This document shows positions 1 through 11,698 of a stretch of 64,000 bases of DNA, in pieces. Both the position numbers and the translations under genes were made by a program. This DNA comes from Myxococcales bacterium (GTDB taxonomy: Bacteria; Myxococcota_A; Polyangia; Haliangiales; Haliangiaceae). The notes under the pieces were generated by a model that worked only from the letters and a program-made list of their open reading frames with translations, made no database searches and was not told where the DNA came from. The stretch is from positions 32,321 through 96,320 of the forward strand of contig JAQBQF010000020.1 in assembly GCA_028287115.1 (NCBI GenBank). The letters are read 5' to 3'. Numbering within the stretch: the first letter of the stretch is position 1; every line of letters begins with the position of its first letter.

Positions 1-1149
1 CGCGTTGACCGCGCGAAAATAGGGCTGCGTCGCCTGTGCGACCGCATGCGGGTCCATCCCGACACCGTTGTCGATCACCGAGATCTCCGTGAGATCGCCC
101 GCCGCATGGGCTTCGATCTGAAGGGCCAGCTTGCGTTCAGGCGATCGGTACTTCGACGAGTTCGTCACGACGTTGCGTAGCAACTGACCGAGGACACCGG
201 TGCTGCACGCAGCCGTTACATCGTCGACGTGAACGGAGACGTCGGCATCCGCGAGCGCGGGGGCGAGATCGTCGATCACCTCGGCGATCACCGGCGCGAC
301 TCGCACATGGCCGGGCTGGGGATGTCCCGCCACGGATAAGGCGAGCAGATCATCGATGATCCCCGAGAGCCGCTCGGCGGAGCGGCGGATCCGCGCTCCG
401 ATCGTGCGAACCCGCGGCTCCTTGGCTTCGTTGAGAAACTCCGCGCCCATGACGATCGGCGTCAGCGGCCCTTTGAGATCGTGCGCGGTGCGCGCCGCGA
501 AGGCTTCGAGCTCCTTCGCGCGTTCGTCGAGTGAGGCGAGGTGGATCGCGAGCAAGGAGCGTTGCCGTTTGGTCGCACGGCGAAGCGCGATCGCGATCGC
601 GATCGCGAGTGCGACGATCACCACGATGTCCACGACATTTGCGATCAGCCCGCGCTGGTGGACGAGCGCGATGCGGTGCTCGGCGATCCGAGCGTCGTTC
701 TGGTTGATCTCGACCAAGCGCTGGATCACGGGCTCGATCGTCGCGAGCCTGTCGGACCGCGCTTCCGGCGAGAGCTGCGAAACATCATTTTGAAGGTCGG
801 CGAGCAGCGCCTGCAGACGGGCGAACTGCACGCTCTCGTCGAGGCCCGTCGCGATGGGACCGTACGCGCGCTCGGCGAGCGTGATGCGATTCCGGATGTC
901 GGCGATGTCGTCGGCGGCGGCATTGGCCCGCGACAGCCGATACGCTTGATGGCGTAGCTCGTCGGCGAGTGCGATCGATCGCAGCGAGTCCTCGACGAGC
1001 TCGGTGGTGCGGGCGGTCGTGTCCTCGTCGACGCGCATGTCGATCGCGAGCGTCGTGATCGATAGCAACACCACCACCGCGAGCGCGACGAGCGCAGGCC
1101 AAACCCGTAGGACCGAGCGGACATCGGGCCGCTTGAACTGCCATTCCAT
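1..1149 (-). CDS. sensor histidine kinase, C-terminus cut by window edge
   Basis: The frame is open from ATG at 1149 (MEWQFKRPDV) to the window start with no stop, about 383 codons. An N-terminal membrane helix (about residues 15-37) and a second one (about 168-188, VDIVVIVALAIAIAIAL) enclose a sensor region of about 130 residues. The H-box AAR TAHDLKGPL lies near residue 220, followed by a HATPase domain with an N-box (NVVTNSSKY) and a G1 box (VIDNGVGMD). The rest of the ATPase domain lies outside the window. It should autophosphorylate on the His of AHDLKGP and pass phosphate to an unseen response regulator. The gene is divergent from pyrG across about 256 bp. The sensor domain is not one I recognise, so the signal is unknown. 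Confidence 0.85.
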   Translation of the reverse strand, partial: MEWQFKRPDVRSVLRVWPALVALAVVVLLSITTLAIDMRVDEDTTARTTELVEDSLRSIALADELRHQAYRLSRANAAADDIADIRNRITLAERAYGPIATGLDESVQFARLQALLADLQNDVSQLSPEARSDRLATIEPVIQRLVEINQNDARIAEHRIALVHQRGLIANVVDIVVIVALAIAIAIALRRATKRQRSLLAIHLASLDERAKELEAFAARTAHDLKGPLTPIVMGAEFLNEAKEPRVRTIGARIRRSAERLSGIIDDLLALSVAGHPQPGHVRVAPVIAEVIDDLAPALADADVSVHVDDVTAACSTGVLGQLLRNVVTNSSKYRSPERKLALQIEAHAAGDLTEISVIDNGVGMDPHAVAQATQPYFRAVNA

Positions 1150-1402
1150 CTGTCGTGTGTAGCTCGTCGGGTTTTCAGCGCTAGCGGCGACCCCGATGCA
1201 CCGCGCTACGACAGGGATTTTCCGCGTCGTGACGGGCGCGAGCACGTCCCGGCTCAGTCGCTAGCTCAGCAACGAGGAGCACACCGCTTCCGCTGCGGCA
1301 ATTTCGCTCGCATTTCGGGCGTGATCTCCGCTCTTGCTTCTGACGTGCGCAATCGGTAGAAACCACCTGGCGCACAACTGCTTTGCCGCGCCATCGAGGT
1401 GA

Positions 1403-3016
<1,614 letters not shown>

Positions 3017-3091
3017 CTCGTACGCACCAAGATCTTGCCCTGTAAGGTGAGGGTTTGGTTAGGCTCTAGGCAAGAGTCGGGCCATTTCCCC

Positions 3092-3120
3092 TTTACACCG
3101 CTACGCTTTGGTCATACGCT
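3092..3120 (+). promoter_or_regulatory. possible housekeeping promoter upstream of rpoN
   Basis: TTTACA (3092-3097) and TACGCT (3115-3120) are separated by 17 bp in the pyrG-rpoN gap. The first matches the sigma-70 -35 consensus at 5 of 6 positions; the second keeps the key T, A and final T of a -10 box. The spacing is ideal and the surroundings are richer in A and T. This is pattern reading only, with no transcript evidence. Confidence 0.3.
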
Positions 3121-3194
3121 TCCTTCAAGCGCTGTACCAGTTAAGGACCCATGTCGGCGCATTCGCAACATCCTAGATCCTAAGGAGAAAAGCC

Positions 3195-4688
<1,494 letters not shown>

Positions 4689-4692
4689 CCGC

Positions 4693-4712
4693 GCTGGGAC
4701 GCAGAACCCAGC
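4693..4712 (+). terminator. short hairpin just after rpoN
   Basis: GCTGGG (4693-4698) and CCCAGC (4707-4712) form a perfect 6-bp stem with an 8-base loop, starting five bases after the rpoN stop. No T-run follows, so it is a weak terminator candidate. It could also be an RNA 3'-end stabiliser or chance. Confidence 0.25.
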
Positions 4713-4933
4713 ACGTGAGCACATGTGTGCAACACGAGCTTGGTCTGCGGTCAGGTCGTTGTTGCCACGGCCACGGCGCACGTCGGTTAATTGCGTAGGA
4801 CGACCCCCAACGACGCGAACGATCCGTTAGACTCGCTGCTCGTCGAAAAGATGGCTGCGTGATCTCGATGATCGCGCGACCGCTTCGGCGGTAGACTCGA
4901 TCGTAGACCCGAACAACTTTAGGGAGGCGCTCG

Positions 4934-5560
4934 ATGCAATTCGCGGTGACGTTCCGTCACATGGAACCGACCGATGCTCTCAAGGCGTACGCAAAAGACC
5001 GAATGGAGCGAGTTCGAAAGTACCTTCCAGATCCGATCGCGTGTCACGTCGTCCTCAGCACCGAACGTCATAACCACCGCATCGACGTTAGCTTCCAGCT
5101 ACACAACGGTCTCTCGATAGCCGGCCACGAGACGACCGAGAACATGTACAGCTCGATCGACCTCTGTATCGCCAAGATCGAGCGTCAGGTCAGAAAGTAC
5201 AAAGGCAAGCTCGAGGGGATGCGCGCGCGCCCGCACCACGTCGTGGCGCTCCCGTGGTCACACTCGATCATTGATGAGGCCTTTCAGGAGGTCGATGGGA
5301 CGAACGGCAAGGCCGTTACCACCGGAGACGCGACCGGCGGCCAGCAGAACGGCCAGCATCAGCCCGAGTTCACGGTCGTGCGGACCGAGAAGTTCCATGC
5401 CCAGCCGATGTCGGTATCGGACGCGATCGTGCAGCTCAATCTGCTGCATGAGCCGTTCCTCGTGTTCCGCCACGACAACGATGGCCGAGTGGCCGTCGTT
5501 TACAAGCGGGAGGACGGTAGCTACGGCCTGATCGAGACGCCCGCCGCGGGCGCCGCGTAG
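4934..5560 (+). CDS. hpf: ribosome hibernation promoting factor, long form
   Basis: Long HPF binds the 30S subunit and dimerises 70S ribosomes into inactive 100S particles in stationary phase. The 208-residue product has an N-terminal S30AE domain (MQFAVTFRHMEPTDALKAYA, about 1-105). A Gly/Gln-rich linker follows (about 120-145). The C-terminal dimerisation domain has the conserved pattern around FHAQPMSVSDAIVQLNLL, FLVFRHDNDGRVAVVYKRED and YGLIE. AGGGAGG just before ATG 4934 is a good ribosome site. A 9-bp GC-rich hairpin follows the gene. The rpoN-hpf-ptsN order is conserved in many proteobacteria. Confidence 0.95.
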   Translation: MQFAVTFRHMEPTDALKAYAKDRMERVRKYLPDPIACHVVLSTERHNHRIDVSFQLHNGLSIAGHETTENMYSSIDLCIAKIERQVRKYKGKLEGMRARPHHVVALPWSHSIIDEAFQEVDGTNGKAVTTGDATGGQQNGQHQPEFTVVRTEKFHAQPMSVSDAIVQLNLLHEPFLVFRHDNDGRVAVVYKREDGSYGLIETPAAGAA

Positions 5561-5570
5561 CTACGACGAA

Positions 5571-5595
5571 CACCCGGGCGGCCAGTGCCCGGGTG
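5571..5595 (+). terminator. GC-rich hairpin between hpf and ptsN
   Basis: CACCCGGGC (5571-5579) pairs perfectly with GCCCGGGTG (5587-5595) around a 7-base loop. It starts 10 bases after the hpf stop and ends 32 bases before ptsN. No U-tract follows, so it more likely attenuates or stabilises hpf message than stops all transcription. Confidence 0.45.
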
Positions 5596-5627
5596 GTGAG
5601 TTAGCGTGGTAGGGTCGAGTCGTCCCG

Positions 5628-6089
5628 ATGAAGATCGTCGACCTGATCAAGCGCGACATGGTCGTTCCCGCGCTCAAGGCGACCGATAAGCGCGGCATTT
5701 TGGAAGAGCTCGCCAATTATATGGCGGAGCACCACCAGCGCATCGATCGCACCGCACTGTCACGCGTCCTGATCGAACGGGAGCAGCTCGCTTCGACCGC
5801 GATCGGCGAGGGCGTTGCGATCCCACACGGCAAGCTTGGCGCGGTCGGCGAGATCGTCGCATGCCTCGGCCGGGCGCCGAGCGGCGTCGAGTTCGACTCG
5901 ATGGATGGCCAGCCAACGTATCTGTTCTTCGTGCTCGTCGCACCCGAGTCGTCGACCGGTGCGCACTTGAAGGCGCTCGCGCGGATCAGCCGCGTGTTCA
6001 AGGATCCAGAGTTCCGGCGACGGCTCATGGCCGCTAGCGACGCCGAGACGATGTATCACGTGGTAGCGGACGAGGACGCCAAGTACTAG
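5628..6089 (+). CDS. ptsN: PTS IIA-like nitrogen-regulatory protein (EIIA-Ntr)
   Basis: EIIA-Ntr receives phosphate from HPr or NPr and regulates targets such as K+ transport and sensor kinases rather than sugar uptake. The 153-residue protein is a single PTS IIA type-2 domain. The phospho-acceptor is His67 in GEGVAIPHGK, and the C-terminal part is LKALARISRVFKDPEFRRRL. Its stop codon abuts the hprK start with no gap, so the two are co-translated. It is the likely terminal acceptor of the EI-HPr relay encoded downstream. Confidence 0.95.
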   Translation: MKIVDLIKRDMVVPALKATDKRGILEELANYMAEHHQRIDRTALSRVLIEREQLASTAIGEGVAIPHGKLGAVGEIVACLGRAPSGVEFDSMDGQPTYLFFVLVAPESSTGAHLKALARISRVFKDPEFRRRLMAASDAETMYHVVADEDAKY

Positions 6090-7088
6090 ATGGCGACGGG
6101 GCTCACGGTGGGCGAGTTGCTCGAGCGTGCCGAGCTCGGGGTCACCGCGGTCGCTGGTCGCACGGGGCTCGAACGCTCGGTGACCGTGCCACGGATCCAG
6201 AAGCCAGGTCTCGCTCTCACCGGCTGGCCCGAACAACTTCATCCCGGCCGCGTGCTCGTGCTCGGCGGCACCGAGATCGACTATCTCGCCGATCACGAAG
6301 AGGCACGCAAGCTCGGCATCACGACGCTGCTCGCGAGCGATCCGGCCTGCGTCGTCGTGTGTCGCGGCCTTCCACCGCCGGCGGAGCTCATCATCGCGGC
6401 GCAAGCGCGCGAGGTGCCCGTGTTGGTTTCCACGCTCGCGACGGCCGACTTCATCGCGGCGGTCACCGGCTGGATGGCCGATCGGCTCGCACCGACGACG
6501 GAAGTCCACGGCGTGCTGATGGACGTGCTCGGCATCGGCGTGCTGATGGTCGGCAAGAGCGGCATCGGCAAGAGCGAGACCGCGCTCGATCTCGTGATGC
6601 GCGGACATCGGCTCGTCGCGGACGACGTGATCAAGATCCGGCGCCGCGGCCAGTTCCTGATCGGCCACGGTGCGGGTCTCCTCGGCCACCACATGGAGAT
6701 CCGCGGCCTCGGGATCATCAACGTCAAGGATCTGTTCGGCATCGCCGCCGTGCGCGAGACGAAGAAGATCGAGCTCGTCGCCGAGCTTCACGAGTGGGAC
6801 GCCAACGTCGAATACGACCGCCTCGGCTTCGACGACCACGCCGAACGCCTGCTCGAGATCGAGGTTCCCAAGCTGCGGTTGCCGGTCCGGCCGGGCCGCA
6901 ACATCGCGACGCTGATCGAGGTCGCGGCGCGCAACCAGCTGCTCAAGCTGCAAGGCATTCATTCGGCGCGCGCATTTCGCGATCAGCTCCATCGCGCGAT
7001 GGCGCGAGGCCCCGAGACCGAGGGCGGCGGCTTCACTCCGACACCCGAGATCGATCCTGCCGCCGACGGCGCGGACGCGGTGGAGTGA
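6090..7088 (+). CDS. hprK: HPr kinase/phosphorylase
   Basis: HprK phosphorylates and dephosphorylates a regulatory Ser of HPr. The 332-residue protein has an N-terminal HprK domain (about 1-130) and a catalytic domain. The Walker A motif is GKSGIGKSET (about 155-163), followed by the general-base region RLVADDVIKI and the family signature EIRGLGIINVKDLFG. A Gly/acidic C-terminal tail of about 25 residues goes beyond most family members. ATG 6090 directly follows the ptsN stop and rapZ starts 3 bp downstream. Its substrate is very probably the HPr of 7929-8216, which keeps the target Ser. Confidence 0.96.
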   Translation: MATGLTVGELLERAELGVTAVAGRTGLERSVTVPRIQKPGLALTGWPEQLHPGRVLVLGGTEIDYLADHEEARKLGITTLLASDPACVVVCRGLPPPAELIIAAQAREVPVLVSTLATADFIAAVTGWMADRLAPTTEVHGVLMDVLGIGVLMVGKSGIGKSETALDLVMRGHRLVADDVIKIRRRGQFLIGHGAGLLGHHMEIRGLGIINVKDLFGIAAVRETKKIELVAELHEWDANVEYDRLGFDDHAERLLEIEVPKLRLPVRPGRNIATLIEVAARNQLLKLQGIHSARAFRDQLHRAMARGPETEGGGFTPTPEIDPAADGADAVE

Positions 7089-7091
7089 GCG

Positions 7092-7928
7092 ATGCAGATC
7101 GTGATCGTCACCGGACTATCGGGAGCGGGCAAGAGCACCGCGTTACGTGCGCTCGAGGACATCGAGTTCTACTGCGTCGATAACATCCCCGTGCCGCTGG
7201 TGACCCAGATGGTCGATCACCTGGCGCACGAAGGCGATCGCGACAAGCTCGCGATCGCGATCGATGCCCGTCAGCGCCGGAATTTATCTGCGTGGCATCC
7301 GTCGCTTCAGAAGTTGCGCGGCGCCGGTCATCGCCTCGAGGTGATGTTCCTCGATGCGAGCGATGAGGTCTTGCTACGGCGGTTCAGCGAGACCCGGCGG
7401 CGGCATCCGCTCTCCGGTGACGACTTGCTCGACGGCGTGCGGCGCGACCGCGAGCTGATGGCCGAGCTGCGTCACGGCTCGGCGGTCGTCGACACGTCGA
7501 ACCTCAACATGCACCAGCTGAAGGCGATCATCCAGGACCGCTACGGCGGCACCGGCAAGATCGCCGTCACGATCGTCTCGTTCGGCTTCAAGCATGGCTT
7601 GCCGCTCGACTTCAACCTCGTGTTCGATGTGCGGTTCTTGCCGAATCCGTACTTCGAGCCGGCGCTGACCCATCTCGACGGGCGCGATCCGCAGGTCGCC
7701 AAGTTCGTGTTCGGAACCGAAGGCATGGAGCTCGTTCGCCAGGTCGAGAGCCTGCTGCGGTTCGCGCTGCCGCAGTTCCAGCAAGAGGGCAAGCTCTACG
7801 TCACGATCTGCGTCGGCTGCACGGGAGGCCGGCATCGCTCGGTCGCCGTGGTCGAAGAGCTGCGCCGCCGGATCGGCAACGATTGGGACATCCTGGTCCG
7901 CCATCGCGATGTGGAGCGTGGGGAGTAG
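7092..7928 (+). CDS. rapZ: RNase adapter/nucleotide-binding protein RapZ
   Basis: RapZ-family proteins bind nucleotides. In enterobacteria they deliver a small RNA to RNase E; the role in this lineage is not established. The 278-residue protein has the Walker A motif GLSGAGKST (residues 6-14), the family motif YCVDNIPVPL, the conserved VSFGFKHGLP and FDVRFLPNPY, and the C-terminal GCTGGRHRSV. Its stop is immediately followed by the ATG of ptsH. The linkage to hprK and HPr suggests it acts in the same regulatory circuit. Confidence 0.95.
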   Translation: MQIVIVTGLSGAGKSTALRALEDIEFYCVDNIPVPLVTQMVDHLAHEGDRDKLAIAIDARQRRNLSAWHPSLQKLRGAGHRLEVMFLDASDEVLLRRFSETRRRHPLSGDDLLDGVRRDRELMAELRHGSAVVDTSNLNMHQLKAIIQDRYGGTGKIAVTIVSFGFKHGLPLDFNLVFDVRFLPNPYFEPALTHLDGRDPQVAKFVFGTEGMELVRQVESLLRFALPQFQQEGKLYVTICVGCTGGRHRSVAVVEELRRRIGNDWDILVRHRDVERGE

Positions 7929-8216
7929 ATGGCGGGCTCGGAGGAGCGGGCAGAGCGATCGATGCTGATCCAGAACGAGCTGGGTCTGCATGCGCGCGCC
8001 GCGACGAAGCTCGTCCAGCTCGCGTCGAAATATCCGTGTGAAGTGACGCTGTCGAAGGACGGTCACGAGGTCAACGGCAAGAGCATCATGGGCGTGCTGA
8101 TGCTCGTCGCGAGCAAAGGGACCACGGTCATCGTCCGCGCGCGTGGCGAGCGCGCCGGCGAGGCGGTGTCCGAGATCGCCAAGCTCGTCGACGACAAGTT
8201 TGGCGAGGGCAAGTGA
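7929..8216 (+). CDS. ptsH: phosphocarrier protein HPr
   Basis: HPr carries phosphate from enzyme I to IIA proteins. The 95-residue product has the active-site His21 in LGLHARAAT and the regulatory Ser52 in NGKSIMGVLML, so it can serve both EI and HprK. The first eleven residues (MAGSEERAERS) are extra compared with typical HPr; a second ATG at 7962 would give a standard N-terminus. The upstream ATG sits directly on the rapZ stop. The gene overlaps ptsI by four bases (GTGA). Confidence 0.95.
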   Translation: MAGSEERAERSMLIQNELGLHARAATKLVQLASKYPCEVTLSKDGHEVNGKSIMGVLMLVASKGTTVIVRARGERAGEAVSEIAKLVDDKFGEGK

Positions 8217-9985
8217 CCGAGCATCGCCCGGAGATTCGGCGCCAAGGACTCGGCGTCTCGGCGGGTATCGCGTTCGGTCGCGCGTACTTGATCGGCCGCG
8301 ATACGCTCAAGGCTCCGCGACATCACATCGAGCCCGACGACGTCGACGCGGAGATCGCACGTCTCTACAAGGCGATCGCCGCGAGCGACAAGCAGCTCGC
8401 CAAGATCAAAGAGAAGCTCGCCTCCGAGAACGAGAGCGACTACCACATCATCACGGCGCACCAGATGATGCTCCACGACGAGCATTTGGTCGGCGCCGCG
8501 GTCGAGTACATCCGCGACGAGAAGATCAACTGCGAGTGGGGGCTGCGGCGTGCGGTCGATGACATTCGCAGCGTCTTCGACAGCATCGAGGATCCGTACC
8601 TCCGCGAGCGCCGCAGCGATGTCGAGTTCGTGTTCGAGCGCGTGCTGCGCAACCTACTCGGTCGCGATACCGGGCCGCTCGCGCCACCGCCCGATGCGAT
8701 CGTCGTCGCGTACGATCTGTCGCCCGCGGATACGGCGCAACTGCACAAGGCCGCGGTTGCCGGGTTGATCACGGATGCCGGTGGCAAGACCTCGCACACC
8801 GCGATCATCGCGCGCGCACACGAGATTCCCGCGGTCGTCGCCCTCGAGAACATCACCGAATCGATCGAGACCGATGACCTGCTGCTGATCGACGGCGGCA
8901 GCGGCGTCGTGATCGTCAACCCATCCGCGATCACCGTCGCCCAGTTTCGCGATGAACAGCGGCGGCAAGTCGCGGTCGGCGCGCAGCTCCATGCGATGCG
9001 CGAGCTGCCCGCACGGACGCTCGACAACGCCGACGTCCTGCTCCTCGCGAACATCGACAGCCCCGACGAGCTCGAAGACGCGATCGAGTACGGCGCGATG
9101 GGCGTTGGCCTGTTTCGCTCCGAGTACCTGTTCATGACCGATGGCGCGCTGCCGGATGAAGAGCGCCACTACCAGACCGCGATCGAAGTCATGGAGCGGC
9201 TCGGCGGCAAGCCGGCGACGATCCGCACGTTCGATCTCGGCTCCGACAAGCTGACGCGGTTCATCGAGCAAGCGGATCTCGACGAAGCGAACCCGGCCCT
9301 CGGGTTGCGATCGATCCGGCTCTGCCTGTCGACGCTCGGGCGCGACCTGTTCCGGATCCAGCTGCGCGGCTTGTTGCGAGCGTCGGCTCACGGCCCGCTC
9401 AAGCTGATGTTCCCGATGATCTCGGGCATCGCGGAGCTCCGCGCGGTCAAGATCATCGTCGACGAGGTCAAGGCCGAGCTACGCAGCGAGGGCAAAGCCT
9501 TCGATGAAGCGGTGAAGCTCGGGATCATGATCGAGATGCCGTCGGCCGCGCTCACCGCCGATCTGCTCGCCCGCGAGACCGATTTCTTCTCGATCGGCAC
9601 GAACGACCTCATCCAGTACACGATGGCCGTCGATCGTGTGAACGAATATGTCTCGTACCTCTACGAGCCGCTGCATCCGGCGCTGATTCGTCAGATCGAG
9701 ATGGTGGCGGTCGCCGCGGCGGCCGCAAACATCCCGGTGACCGTATGCGGCGAGATGGCGGGCGAGCCGATGATCGCGCCGGTGCTCGTCGGGCTCGGCA
9801 TTCGCGAGCTCTCGATGAGCGCGGTCTCGATGCCCGAAGTCAAGGCGGCGATCCGCGCGATGACGGTCCGGGGCACGCAAGATCTGGTGGCGCGAATTCG
9901 CAACCTGCCGACCGCCGCCGACGTTCGCGCGGTGGTCACCGACTACGTCTTCGGGCTCACCGTGCCGCGCAAGCCGCCGGCGTGA
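8213..9985 (+). CDS. ptsI: phosphoenolpyruvate-protein phosphotransferase (enzyme I)
   Basis: Enzyme I takes phosphate from PEP and gives it to HPr. The 590-residue protein has the N-terminal HPr-binding/swivelling domain with active-site His (about 195) in GGKTSHTAIIARA. The C-terminal PEP-binding TIM barrel has FRSEYLFM, the signature around RTFDLGSDK, FSIGTNDLIQYTMAVDR and the Cys motif TVCGEMAGE. The GTG start overlaps the ptsH stop. No IIB/IIC permease is visible nearby, so the system looks regulatory. Transcription may end in the repeat-rich stretch that follows. Confidence 0.97.
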   Translation: MTEHRPEIRRQGLGVSAGIAFGRAYLIGRDTLKAPRHHIEPDDVDAEIARLYKAIAASDKQLAKIKEKLASENESDYHIITAHQMMLHDEHLVGAAVEYIRDEKINCEWGLRRAVDDIRSVFDSIEDPYLRERRSDVEFVFERVLRNLLGRDTGPLAPPPDAIVVAYDLSPADTAQLHKAAVAGLITDAGGKTSHTAIIARAHEIPAVVALENITESIETDDLLLIDGGSGVVIVNPSAITVAQFRDEQRRQVAVGAQLHAMRELPARTLDNADVLLLANIDSPDELEDAIEYGAMGVGLFRSEYLFMTDGALPDEERHYQTAIEVMERLGGKPATIRTFDLGSDKLTRFIEQADLDEANPALGLRSIRLCLSTLGRDLFRIQLRGLLRASAHGPLKLMFPMISGIAELRAVKIIVDEVKAELRSEGKAFDEAVKLGIMIEMPSAALTADLLARETDFFSIGTNDLIQYTMAVDRVNEYVSYLYEPLHPALIRQIEMVAVAAAAANIPVTVCGEMAGEPMIAPVLVGLGIRELSMSAVSMPEVKAAIRAMTVRGTQDLVARIRNLPTAADVRAVVTDYVFGLTVPRKPPA

Positions 9986-10352
9986 TGCTGCGCAGAACGC
10001 GAGCATGCTCGGTGGGCCGGCTTCGCTGCCACCGCGGTGCTCGCGCGCGCTCGGCCGAGAGCGCCTCGGTGGGCCGGCTTCGCTGCCACCGCGGTGCTCG
10101 CGCGCGCTCGGCCGAGAGCCCGGACACGCTCGCAGCGGGTCTCGCGCGTTCGTGACTGACTCGGGCGCCGGTGCTCGCAGGAGCGCGGTTCTCGCTTGAT
10201 CTCGCCTGCGAGACCCCGCTGGCGTTGGCGGCCGTGACACCGGTCGGAGCACCGCGCACAACGCGGACACGCGAGACCGTGTGGCGGCCTTGCGCGCCGG
10301 TGACCTTGCTCGACCCCTCGACGGTCGACGACTGATCATCGATGTGAGTCAT
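9957..10352 (-). CDS. possible small coupled ORF spanning the tandem repeat
   Basis: A 131-codon frame starts at ATG 10352, overlapping the HNH gene stop as ATGA. It is Ser/Arg/Ala-rich and resembles no family I know. The 57-bp tandem repeat is read in frame as two 19-residue copies (LSAERARAPRWQRSRPTEA). It ends by overlapping the 3' end of ptsI on the other strand. Third-position GC is high in the first 60 codons, but composition alone is weak proof at this GC content. It may equally be non-coding repeat DNA. Confidence 0.25.
   Translation of the reverse strand: MTHIDDQSSTVEGSSKVTGAQGRHTVSRVRVVRGAPTGVTAANASGVSQARSSENRAPASTGARVSHERARPAASVSGLSAERARAPRWQRSRPTEALSAERARAPRWQRSRPTEHARVLRSITPAACAAR
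10008..10119. repeat. 57-bp tandem repeat, two copies
   Basis: Two copies with a period of exactly 57 bp lie at 10008-10064 and 10065-10119, and the first 55 bases are identical. Each copy contains the palindrome CTCGGCCGAG and an alternating CGCGCGCG run, so it can form a hairpin. It fills part of the 363-bp gap after ptsI. The rest of the gap holds an 8-bp inverted repeat, CTCGCAGG (10174-10181) and CCTGCGAG (10205-10212), and no other convincing feature. Perfect identity of the copies implies a recent duplication. Confidence 0.9.
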
Positions 10353-11698
10353 CGAATGGTCACCTCCGGTATCGCTGAAAGCTGGCCGGCTTCAACATTA
10401 GGAGGACACCGCTTGAGCGATTCGCGAATCAGGTCGCCGAGCTCGAAGCCGGGCCGCAGGTTCCTGATCGCATCATCGACGGCGGCGTGCGCCTCCGGCT
10501 GTTTGAACCTCAGGTCAACGAGCGCTTGCTTCACATACTTTTCCATCGCGGCGACCGCGATCGCGCGTGCGTCCTCATTTGACGGCTGAGTCCGGTTCGA
10601 GCCCACGTGGGCCTCAAAGCGATCGGGTCCATGGTGCGGATCGATCGCCCAGCGAAACTCGAGCTCGTCCGCCGCATCGCCGATGATCTTCAGCTTGCCC
10701 TCGTGCAACGCCGTGTGATGCGAACTACACAACACCAGCAAATTTCGGGGCGAGTTGTCCCCGCCCTCCGATCGAAACACGATGTGGTGAACTTCCAGGT
10801 GCCGCGATGACCGACAACCGGGCACGCGACATCGCCCCTGATCGCGAACCCAGACCTGCTGGCGAACCCGCGGCGGCACAAGCTGCACCGAACGCGGCGG
10901 ATTGTCGGCATCGACGTGCCCGATGAACTGCGCATCACACTCGGCGCGCTCCATCGCGCTCCGCTGGATCGCGATCTCCTTGCCGGCAGCGAGCTGCCAT
11001 CCCTGACGACACTTCTCGCACTGCGTGATCGAGATCTGGAACTTCGCTCGCGTCGGCGCCTCGTTTGCTGCTCCACCTTCAACCACCCCGCGCGCCATCC
11101 CGGCGGCGATCTGATCGTCATCGAGCCGCATGCCATGCTCCTGCTCGAGCAACTGCTGGGCCTGCATCCACAATGCATACGTAGCCGGCGTGACCTCAAG
11201 CCGGATCGTGCGCAGCCGCAGATCTGGATTCGCCGGGTCGGTCGGGAGATCACCCTTCTTGCGACCCGCGACCATCGCTTCAATTTGACGCAACGACTTA
11301 CCGATCGCCTCGTCGCGCCACGCGTGCTCGGTCCGCGGAATGGCAACGCGGGTCAGCTCGCGGATCGCGGTGAACTTGAGCTCGTCTCGCGCAAGCGCCT
11401 GGGTCAGTGCGGGCAATTCCTCCAGTGCATCCGATACGCGAACGCGGTCCTGCGCCGCCTTCGGTCCATATCCGAGCACGCGCTCCATGTAATCGAGCAG
11501 CGACACACAGCCGAGCTCGCGCCAGATCTCGACGCGGTCGGCTTCACGCAACAGGGACGCTTCGACCGCATCGAGGGCCGATCGCTTCCTCGCGATCACG
11601 CGCAGCTTGCGATCAATATCGCGCCATTCGCCGTGACTCTCGATGATTCCGACTTCGCAGTTCTCGTTGTTCAACTCGACGGATCCATTGCTCGGCAT
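10349..11698 (-). CDS. HNH endonuclease with RuvA-C-like tail
   Basis: A protein of about 449 residues. An N-terminal helical region of DUF222/13E12 type (about 20-200) is followed by a CxxC pair (QCEKCRQGW). The HNH nuclease domain reads CRVPGCRSSRHLEVHHIVF and ends SSHHTALHEG (about 290-345). The C-terminal helices (KQALVDLRFKQPEAHAAVDDA) resemble the RuvA C-terminal domain. The longest frame opens at GTG 11701, but GGAGG at 11705-11709 is 6 bp from ATG 11698, which I prefer. HNH proteins of this kind are multicopy in many GC-rich genomes and their role is unclear. This one sits between a tandem repeat and an immunity-type gene, with 300 bp of less GC-rich DNA upstream. Confidence 0.85.
   Translation of the reverse strand: MPSNGSVELNNENCEVGIIESHGEWRDIDRKLRVIARKRSALDAVEASLLREADRVEIWRELGCVSLLDYMERVLGYGPKAAQDRVRVSDALEELPALTQALARDELKFTAIRELTRVAIPRTEHAWRDEAIGKSLRQIEAMVAGRKKGDLPTDPANPDLRLRTIRLEVTPATYALWMQAQQLLEQEHGMRLDDDQIAAGMARGVVEGGAANEAPTRAKFQISITQCEKCRQGWQLAAGKEIAIQRSAMERAECDAQFIGHVDADNPPRSVQLVPPRVRQQVWVRDQGRCRVPGCRSSRHLEVHHIVFRSEGGDNSPRNLLVLCSSHHTALHEGKLKIIGDAADELEFRWAIDPHHGPDRFEAHVGSNRTQPSNEDARAIAVAAMEKYVKQALVDLRFKQPEAHAAVDDAIRNLRPGFELGDLIRESLKRCPPNVEAGQLSAIPEVTIR

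Noticed and set aside
5760..6992. 410-codon minus-strand frame opposite ptsN/hprK
   Set aside because: Antisense shadow of two well-conserved genes, with no motif of its own.
10174..10212. 8-bp inverted repeat as a ptsI terminator
   Set aside because: Loop of 23 bases and no T-run; too weak to call, only mentioned in the gap description.
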